Shown: positions 1 through 6,000 of the stretch, in pieces
Layout of the letters: each line of letters starts with the position of its first letter
Numbering within the stretch: position 1 is the first letter of the stretch
Translations under genes and position numbers: made by a program
Source: Planctomycetales bacterium
Lineage (GTDB): Bacteria; Planctomycetota; Phycisphaerae; SM23-33
DNA: 10,795 nt
Direction: 5' to 3'
Assembly: GCA_030631125.1 (NCBI GenBank)
Contig: DAOVLS010000057.1
Span: 1-10,795, forward strand
Notes under the pieces: generated by a model
Database searches by the model: none
What the model saw: only the letters and a program-made list of their open reading frames with translations
Told to the model about the DNA's origin: nothing

Positions 1-834
1 CTCTTCCGGCTGGGTGATGCTGAACATATTGCCGGTCGGGTCCTGCCCGATTGAGCCGTGCGCGATAATCGAACCCTTGGTCCCGAAGATTTCCAGGCTG
101 TTACGGGCGGCGGCGTCGGGAATGTTGAAATAATTGTCGATAATCCCGTGCGCCCCGTTGCTGAAACGTACGACGATGGTCGAAGTGTCCTCAATCCGAG
201 TGCGGTACTTCTGCACCAGCAGGTCCTGCAAGCCGGTTACTTCGACAATTTTCGCGTCCATAATCCATTCGAGAATGTCCAGGCAATGCGTGCCCATGTA
301 CAGAAGCGCCCCGCCGTGACTTATCGAAACATCCTGCCGCCAGGCGTCGGGAATAGGCGGATACCAGCAGGTCAACTGCGCCCTGCCCATGACGATCTGC
401 CCCAAAGCGCCGGACTGAACCAGTTCGCGGGCCTGCTTGTTATAGACGTTCTGCCTCATGCACCAGGCGAGCATGAACTTCACGCCCGCCTTTGCGCAGG
501 CCTTTTCCATCTGTTCCACTTCCTCGACTGTAATTGCGATGGGCTTCTCGCAGAGGATGTGCTTGCCGGCCTCGGCTGCCTGGACGGTCTGCCGACAGTG
601 GACGTTCTGTGGCGTGGCGATATAAACCGCGTCTATATCCCGCCCCAGCAACTCCTCTTCCGTATCGCAGAAGTGCGGGACCTCGAACTGCCCTGCGACC
701 TCCTTCGCCCGGGTCGCTGAAATGTCCATCACCGAGACAATTTCCGCATTGGAAACCATCTGCTTGAACTCGGGAATCGTTCGCCTCGCGGCAATACCGC
801 CGCAACCAATTACGCCCCATCGAACCTTTTCCAT
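1..834 (-). CDS. Gfo/Idh/MocA-family oxidoreductase, C-terminus beyond left edge
   Basis: Probable NAD(P)-dependent sugar or cyclitol dehydrogenase acting in the cytoplasm; the substrate cannot be read from sequence. The 278 visible codons begin with a Rossmann nucleotide-binding motif (VIGCGGIA, residues 8-15). The family signature CEKPIAIT follows, with the EKP triad at 96-98 whose Lys is normally the catalytic or substrate-contacting residue. The alpha/beta substrate domain starts near residue 130 and includes GGALLYMGTHCLDILEW (174-190), with His183 and Asp186 in the usual positions. The more usual GGxLxDxGxH form is altered here, with Met180 replacing the residue just before the conserved Gly. 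Family members are usually 330-400 residues, so roughly 60-100 C-terminal residues are missing from the window. The ATG at 834 is supported by a strong ribosome binding site. It is the second gene after a ROK regulator, 18 bp downstream, so very likely co-transcribed and possibly regulated by it. Confidence 0.93.
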   Translation of the reverse strand, partial: MEKVRWGVIGCGGIAARRTIPEFKQMVSNAEIVSVMDISATRAKEVAGQFEVPHFCDTEEELLGRDIDAVYIATPQNVHCRQTVQAAEAGKHILCEKPIAITVEEVEQMEKACAKAGVKFMLAWCMRQNVYNKQARELVQSGALGQIVMGRAQLTCWYPPIPDAWRQDVSISHGGALLYMGTHCLDILEWIMDAKIVEVTGLQDLLVQKYRTRIEDTSTIVVRFSNGAHGIIDNYFNIPDAAARNSLEIFGTKGSIIAHGSIGQDPTGNMFSITQPEE

Positions 835-842
835 TGTCAGTA

Positions 843-851
843 TCTCCTTCT
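843..851 (-). promoter_or_regulatory. Strong Shine-Dalgarno site for the oxidoreductase
   Basis: On the minus strand the sequence reads AGAAGGAGA, ending 8 nt before the ATG at 834. It begins one base after the TAA stop of the ROK gene (853-855). This fixes the oxidoreductase start and suggests independent, efficient initiation within a shared transcript. Confidence 0.75.
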
Positions 852-852
852 G

Positions 853-2037
853 TTATCCGACTTTTACACGAGCCTCTTCCTGGCCGCACCGCATTATCGC
901 TTTATGAAAAACCATCAGCGCCGCTCCCGTCAGGGCCAGAGGTTCATACTCCCTGCCCTCGACCACCTCAATAGATGAGGCAATTTCCGGAAGCGTTCTG
1001 TCGTGGATCGCAGAGGATAACTCCCCGGCGAGACATTGAATCGCAATGGCGGATTCCGCCCCGATGACGAGGTATTTCGGGTGTAATGCCGCCGAAACAA
1101 AAGCAGCGACAAGACCGAGATGAGAGACGATTTCATCGACCAGCCCCCTTGCCATGCGGTCGGCGTCGATCGCTGCGGTGAATATCGCTTTGGCATCGGG
1201 GTCGCCGTGGCCTTGAAGGATCGAATTGACACCCCGCCCCAGCAGGTCTTTCGCCTTCGCTTCCAGCGCCGATGAGTTAACCAGGCTTTCAAGGCACCCC
1301 CGCGCCCCACAGCCGCAGAGATTACCGTCTCGCTCAACAACAACGTGGCCCAACTCCCCGGCAAAGGCCTCGCCACGCCAGATACCGTCCGATGTAACGA
1401 AACAGAATCCGACCCCCTCGCCGTATTCCAGATAAAGCATCGACGCTTCCGTCTGCATCAGTTCGTTCATGCCCATGTATTCGCCGATAGCGCGGACCCT
1501 CGTGCTGTTTTCCACGAGCACCGGAATGTCGATCCTTTCGGACAGAAGGGCCGACAGCGGAACGTTATGCCATCCGGGAAACCGGCTCGACCGGACGACC
1601 ACCCCGGCGGCATTATTAACCATCCCGGGATCGGCTATTCCAAGACCGATTATTTGACTGGAATTATTGGATTTGAAGCGTTCCAGATTTCGCACTATCA
1701 CATCCACAAGGTCTTCTGGATTGTCCGGCGCATGATTTATTTCGGTTTTCTGAATTACATCACCAGCCGCATTGACCAGAGCGCACCTTATGCCGCCCCT
1801 GTCGTAACTGACAGACATGGCAATCCGACTTTGGGGATTTACGTAGAGCGGAACAGGCGATCTACCGGACCCGCCCGCTTTGGCCTGACCCTCAATAACC
1901 CACCTTTCAGCGATTAATTCCCGAACCGCATCTGATACAATATTGGGATGAACCCTCATATCGGAGGCTATCGCTTTACGATAACCACCGGGGTTTTTCC
2001 AGATTCGTTCCAGAATTAGCGATTTTCTATAAGACAT
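853..2037 (-). CDS. ROK-family transcriptional regulator (NagC/XylR-like)
   Basis: Sugar-responsive DNA-binding regulator of 394 residues, a normal length for ROK repressors. Residues about 5-55 form a winged helix-turn-helix (IASDMRVHPNIVSDAVRELI as the core). Residues about 72-375 are the ROK sugar-kinase-like domain, with a degenerate phosphate loop (DRGG, 79-82) and ExGH (GELGH, Glu228/His231). The zinc motif CGCGARGCLE follows, with Cys241, Cys243 and Cys248. The kinase catalytic Asp of the ENDxN motif is Ser here (ENSTR, 176-180), so sugar phosphorylation is unlikely and a pure sensor role is inferred. It leads a two-gene operon with the downstream sugar dehydrogenase. The ATG at 2037 lies about 30 nt after a good promoter but has no clear Shine-Dalgarno site. 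The inducer is unknown, and no convincing palindromic operator was identified upstream. Confidence 0.93.
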   Translation of the reverse strand: MSYRKSLILERIWKNPGGYRKAIASDMRVHPNIVSDAVRELIAERWVIEGQAKAGGSGRSPVPLYVNPQSRIAMSVSYDRGGIRCALVNAAGDVIQKTEINHAPDNPEDLVDVIVRNLERFKSNNSSQIIGLGIADPGMVNNAAGVVVRSSRFPGWHNVPLSALLSERIDIPVLVENSTRVRAIGEYMGMNELMQTEASMLYLEYGEGVGFCFVTSDGIWRGEAFAGELGHVVVERDGNLCGCGARGCLESLVNSSALEAKAKDLLGRGVNSILQGHGDPDAKAIFTAAIDADRMARGLVDEIVSHLGLVAAFVSAALHPKYLVIGAESAIAIQCLAGELSSAIHDRTLPEIASSIEVVEGREYEPLALTGAALMVFHKAIMRCGQEEARVKVG

Positions 2038-2075
2038 AATACATAACCAATACCAATGCGACCGATTTCAGCAAC

Positions 2076-2104
2076 ATTCTATACAGCATTTATACTAACG
2101 TCAA
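2076..2104 (-). promoter_or_regulatory. Sigma70-type promoter for the ROK-oxidoreductase operon
   Basis: On the minus strand there is TTGACG (2099-2104), a spacer of exactly 17 nt, then TAGAAT (2076-2081). Each hexamer matches consensus at 5 of 6 positions. The predicted transcription start is near 2069, giving a leader of about 32 nt before the ATG at 2037. The flanking DNA is AT-rich. This is sequence inference only. Confidence 0.6.
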
Positions 2105-2218
2105 GAATAAAACCTCAAAATTTCTTAATCTTTTGGGGTGGTTCAAAAACAATCTATTACGGGTACCTGTTCGAGGGAAACAGAACCAGCCAGTTTCAAT
2201 AGGAAGGAGATTAAACCA

Positions 2219-2461
2219 GTGTTGCTGTTCACAAAACAACCCCGCAACAATGCGGCAAATGGGCAAGGCAGCGCCTCGTCGGCCTTCAGGACGCACTGAA
2301 CGGCCGCAGGGACGAGAAGATGCGGCAGGTGGTAGCATCCTTATGCGGATGCCATCACTATCGACCCGTCGGCAAAGACGGGCGAAATGGCGCTGAATCC
2401 CGGCGCTTACGCCCTCATTAACGACAACGACCAGCCCGGAAGGACGGTCGTGTGCAAATGA
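2219..2461 (+). pseudogene. Small damaged ORF with strong RBS (two compensating frameshifts)
   Basis: I do not recognise this family. A strong Shine-Dalgarno site AGGAAGGAGA (2201-2210) lies 8 nt before a GTG at 2219. That frame reads LLFTKQPRNNAANGQGSASS and meets TGA at 2297. In the neighbouring frame 2290-2340 gives a plausible helix, DALNGRRDEKMRQVVASL. From 2342 the original frame resumes as YADAITIDPSAKTGE, then MALNPGAYALINDNDQPGR, stopping at 2459-2461. All three segments use GC-ending codons like the neighbouring genes. The whole interval is 81 codons, so a one-base loss or gain near 2288 and its opposite near 2341 would restore one continuous small protein. It is either a pseudogene, an assembly with two indels, or a chance mosaic. 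It ends 2 bases before the tRNA remnant, placing it in the DNA immediately downstream of the tRNA 3' end. Confidence 0.42.
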
Positions 2462-2463
2462 AA

Positions 2464-2505
2464 TAGCGGGGGCAGGATTCGAACCTGCGACCTCCGGGTT
2501 ATGAG
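2464..2505 (-). pseudogene. 3' half of a tRNA with CAU anticodon (5' half missing)
   Basis: On the minus strand the sequence has the anticodon loop CTCATAA (2499-2505), the 3' anticodon-stem strand CCCGG (2494-2498), and the variable region AGGTC. The T arm follows as GCAGG-TTCGAAT-CCTGC (2472-2488), a perfect 5-bp stem. Then come the acceptor 3' strand CCCCGCT (2465-2471) and discriminator A (2464). No CCA is encoded. The bases that should form the 5' anticodon strand (2506-2510) do not pair, and no D arm or matching AGCGGGG strand occurs up to 2984. The CCC run in the anticodon stem would pair with the GGG typical of initiator tRNAs, so fMet is favoured; elongator Met or Ile2 remain possible. 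It cannot be functional alone. It fits an attachment-site scar covering the anticodon-loop-to-3'-end segment used by tRNA-targeting integrases. Confidence 0.85.
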
Positions 2506-2811
2506 AGACACGAAGCCTTTTCGGTAAATCTATGTATTTTCACAAGTTACGAATTCAGATGAGATTGCGTTTTCTGCAGTACGCTTGCATATGGTGCATG
2601 TAGCGCCATTTGTGCGGACTTGCAGTATCAAATTAGTATCATTTTCACAACTGCAAGGCCAGTCTTACTTGACTGCAAGCACAACCAGGAGGCGCCGCAC
2701 CTTCAATGGTTTCATACTGTATAGGCGGAGCCGGCCATACATCGCGGAAGCGTCGGGCACAAAGCAGTCCAAGGGCCTGAACGTCTTCGAGTACACTGTC
2801 CCGCGTATTTG
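2506..2811. other. Gene-free stretch next to the tRNA remnant; possible eroded element end
   Basis: No convincing gene is present on either strand. The plus-strand frame running 2585-2932 reads through the hairpin element, lacks a recognisable domain and is not credible. The minus strand has only short open segments broken by stops, ending just before the tRNA remnant. That is where the C-terminal end of an integrase or another element gene could once have lain, but no recombinase motif is visible. The stretch contains the short repeat cluster described separately. Confidence 0.4.
2536..2679. repeat. Cluster of short direct and inverted repeats beside the tRNA remnant
   Basis: ATTTTCACAA occurs twice in the same orientation (2536-2545 and 2641-2650). 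ACTGCAAG occurs at 2650-2657 and 2672-2679, and its inverse CTTGCAGT at 2619-2626. GTATC is repeated around 2625 and 2636. A cluster like this within 180 bp of a tRNA 3'-end scar resembles integrase arm-type binding sites in an attP-derived region. That role is inferred; chance cannot be excluded for 8-10 bp words in AT-rich DNA. Confidence 0.35.
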
Positions 2812-2925
2812 GATGGGTGCCATGCTTTCACGCGAAGCGGGTAAGCATGACTTTGGCTGCGTTACACCTGCCTGTCGGCAGACAGGTGCCCACCCCCGAA
2901 GACGGGTGAGGGCATGGCACCCATC
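2812..2925. repeat. 114-bp hairpin-rich element with 14-bp terminal inverted repeats (MITE-like)
   Basis: GATGGGTGCCATGC (2812-2825) is perfectly inverted as GCATGGCACCCATC (2912-2925). Three smaller hairpins are nested inside. CATGCTT pairs with AAGCATG (2821-2827/2843-2849). CCTGTC-GGCA-GACAGG lies at 2871-2886, with an outer CACCTG/CAGGTG. CACCC pairs with GGGTG (2891-2895/2904-2908). The element is therefore a cruciform-like cassette without coding potential. It is flanked by near-identical TTTGGATGGG (2807-2816) and TTTAGATGGG (2928-2937). It could be a miniature non-autonomous element or an interspersed structured repeat. No transposase is nearby. Confidence 0.6.
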
Positions 2926-2937
2926 GTTTTAGATGGG
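2920..2937 (+). other. Hairpin that competes with the terminal inverted repeat
   Basis: CCCATC (2920-2925), GTTTTA loop, GATGGG (2932-2937) form a perfect 6-bp hairpin. The CCCATC arm is also the outer part of the right inverted repeat, so it can pair either with GATGGG at 2812-2817 or with GATGGG at 2932-2937, but not both. There is no U-run after the second arm, so it is not a standard terminator. It lies 68 nt before the predicted start of the propeller gene. Confidence 0.4.
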
Positions 2938-2955
2938 ACAGACTTCTAACGATAC

Positions 2956-2984
2956 CTGACGTTGCCCTTGGTGTTACATATAGC
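2956..2984 (+). promoter_or_regulatory. Candidate promoter for the polysaccharide-acetylation gene run
   Basis: CTGACG (2956-2961), a 17-nt spacer and TATAGC (2979-2984) give a moderate sigma70-like match. Transcription would begin near 2991. That is compatible with the GTG start at 3006 preceded by AGAGG, but not with the in-frame ATG at 2985. Confidence 0.35.
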
Positions 2985-3005
2985 ATGATAGCCAGAGGTT
3001 TATCT

Positions 3006-6000
3006 GTGCGTTTTTTAGTTCACGTTTTGCTTGTTGTAGTTGCGAGTTTGTCGGCTTCGACCTTGGCCGATGAACGGGACGACGTTCGCAAGTTGTTGGG
3101 GGCCGACTTCAAAGACGCCAGGATTGTGGCCGTCAAGGACAGACAAATCGTAACGGTTCGGCTTGCTGACGGAAAGGTAAGCACCCTGGCCAAGTTCCCC
3201 AAGGCCAAGAGGTTCGCGGGGCTGAACCGCCCATGGTGGTCGCCGGACGGTAAAGAGATTCTCTATTCTTTCAACGCCAGAGCGTTTGTCATGAATGCTG
3301 ACGGCACCGGTCGACGTCGTATCCTCAAAAAAGAGCCGAAGGTCTTCGAACCTGTCTGGTGGATTGACCCTGCCGGCGGCGAGCGATGTATTGTGTTCAA
3401 GACCACCAACGGTAAGCATTGGTACAAGCGCGGGCGCAGCGGACAAGGCAAAACGTACCTCTATCGCCCCAAAACCGGGAAGAAGACCAAACTGGCCGAT
3501 TTTCCCTGCGACGGCGGGCTGTCGCTGGACGGTACGCACATGGGAGAGGCCTACGGCGGATGCCTGATGGTCGATATTCCCGCCGGTAAGGTTCACATAT
3601 TGTACAACGGCAAGCAGGCCTGTAACGCCAGCATGAGCCCGGAAAACACCTACCGCCTCATGCACCTGTATCTGCCGCACAAGCATTTTGGGATCCGCAA
3701 CAAGTTCGACAAGGAACTCTGGCGGGTCGGTTGTCCGCGAGGCAGCGAGGAATGGCAGGATCCGCGATGGAGCAACCATCCAAACTTCTGCATGGCCACC
3801 GCCAAGTTCAAAAACGGATACAAAATGGTGTTGGTCAGGATTGACACGAAGGAGACGGTGGTCCTGAACACCCTCGGCAGCGGCTGGTCGGTGCCGCACC
3901 TGTTTCTGGCGTCCGCCGCGACAAAATCGAAACGGGCTAATCGACCGGTGGGTCCGCTGGACAAACTGCCGTTGAAAACGCTGGCGGCCTGCAAAAAAGA
4001 GGCGGCTGGCGCCTCGTGCTACACGCCGATGTTGCGTCGCCTGGCAAAATCGAAAGACCCGGAGGCAGCCCTGATCGTCAAGACGCTGGAGAATCTGGGA
4101 AAGACACGATTAGCTGATGCGCAAGCACAGTCCGATGCCTTCGGAGCCAGGGCGATCTACCGGGAGATTGCTACCCGCTTCGCCGCACACCCGCTGGGCG
4201 ACAAGGCGAAGGCGGTGCTGGCGTCCAAACGCATGCAACACAGACTGGCCGCAGCGCCAAAGATACAGGAACTTCAGGAACTGGCTGAACGCCTTGTGGC
4301 GGTCAAAGGCGCCAAGTCGCTATACGACGAAAAAGCCTTTTTTCTACGCAACAAGGCCATTCTGGTTCGCATGGTCAAACTGGCCTCCGAACTTCGCAAG
4401 GACTATGCCGATACCCCCGCCGCAGCCGCAGCGGCCGAAATCGCCCGGCGTTACGGCCTGCCCCGGGTGACCGACGTCGCGGGAAACGAGACGCTGACGG
4501 TAATCGCCACAATCGAAGCCGTCTCCACCATCCCCGATCCTGAAACTTTGTTGTATTCCGACATGCTTACATACATTCGCTACAAGGTAAACAAGGTAGT
4601 AACCGGCCGGTACGCCAATAATCGGATAATTGTTGTGTATTGGGGCATTCGCCGTCGCAAGTTGTGCCCGGCTGCGGCGTGGAAACCGGGGCTGAAACAG
4701 CAACTGAAGCTGGATTTATTCGACAGCCACGAGAAGTTGGAGGAACTCAACGCAGCTACCGAAGCAGATATGATGCACCTGCGACCATATTGGGCATTGG
4801 GGGTTACACAGGATCGCTCATTGCCGTCCGGGGATGTCCATTCGCTGACCGGCGCTCGGACGCGTATCGTATGGGTTCAGGACCACGGCCCGGCCTCAAA
4901 CGACACAGGCGCCAAGAAAAACAAACTTCGCTTGATGGGCTTCGACACCGAAGACGGTAGAGGTGAGCGGACGATCCTCGCGAAACTCTCCAATTACGCC
5001 AAACCACTCCTGACACCTGACGGAAAGCGTGTCGTATTCTCCAATCGCATCGCCAAGAAGGTCTATGTCGTCAACTTCGATGGAACAGGTCTGAAGGAGG
5101 TTGTCGCGGGCTTTGCCGTGGACGTCTGGGCCGATCCGAAAACCGGCTACTGGTGGGTGTACGTCCAGACCGGCGGCGGTGACAGGAAGAGTCAGAGTCC
5201 TATCTACCGCTACCGGCTCGATAAGCCGAAGGTCCGCAGGCTGGTCTGGAACCGCACCGTCGCCCGCGCGGACAACTTTCAACTCTCGCGCGACGGCACA
5301 CGTGCGGCGGGACTGTTCCCCTGGCCGAACGGCGGCGTCGCGGTGCTGCCGAACGTCTCGTGGGAAAAACTGGGCAGAGGATGCTGGACGAGCCTATCGC
5401 CCGACAACAGCTATCTGTTCTGGGTCTTCGACGGCCCACACCGCAACGTGTATCTCTCCGCGCCGGGCCGGCCGGGGAACTGGAAGGTCAACATCAACTC
5501 CGCCGCCGGCATCAACGGCTATGAAGTGTATCACCCGCGTTGGAGCAACCATGTGGGCGTGATGGCGATGACCGGGCCGTACATGGTCGGAAAGAAGAAA
5601 AACAAGATCCGCGGAGGCGGCAAAGAGGTGGAGATATATCTCGGGCGATTCAACGACGAGTTCACAACCATCGAGAAATGGGTCCGCATCTCACACAATA
5701 AGCGAGGCGATTTCTTCCCCGACGCGTGGGTTGAGGGCGGCGAGAAAGTCTCTGCCGCAGCGATAATGAAACGGGCGGAGCAGAAGATGCTCCGACAGAT
5801 TACCGGTGGGCCTGCGAAAAAATACGACACCTGGCCGGGAAACCACGAGGCACTCATTTTCCTGTGGGAGAACCTGTCAAAGACCAACGCCATCACGCAG
5901 ACCGGCGGCAAAGACGCGCAGACGTGCAGCACGGTGCTTCGCGGCCTGGCGCGCTTCGGACGGTATCATGACGTGCTGCCGGCAGGTGGTGCGATGCTCG

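Noticed and set aside
58..720. Open plus-strand frame of 220 codons
   Set aside because: It is antisense to the clear Gfo/Idh/MocA oxidoreductase, and its translation shows no recognisable domain.
1345..1917. Open plus-strand frame of 190 codons
   Set aside because: It is antisense to the ROK regulator, which has a full set of family motifs; this frame has none.
2090..2338. Minus-strand frame of 82 codons upstream of the ROK gene
   Set aside because: It overlaps the predicted ROK promoter and the reverse of the small damaged gene; no ribosome binding site or domain was seen.
2871..2908. Hairpins read as a rho-independent terminator or CRISPR repeats
   Set aside because: No run of T follows these stems, and there is no regularly spaced repeat-spacer pattern.
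2585..2932. Plus-strand frame of 115 codons in the intergenic region
   Set aside because: It reads through the hairpin element and its inverted repeats, is rich in Arg and Cys, has no ribosome binding site and no domain.
2464..2984. tRNA gene interrupted by a group I intron
   Set aside because: The 3' half could be a downstream exon, but no 5' half with D arm and matching acceptor strand is found in the next 480 bases and no conserved intron core was recognised.
3015..3899. Long minus-strand frame of 294 codons
   Set aside because: It is antisense to the start of the secreted propeller protein, whose signal peptide and propeller motifs are convincing. The reverse frame looks like a shadow from GC-rich codon bias.
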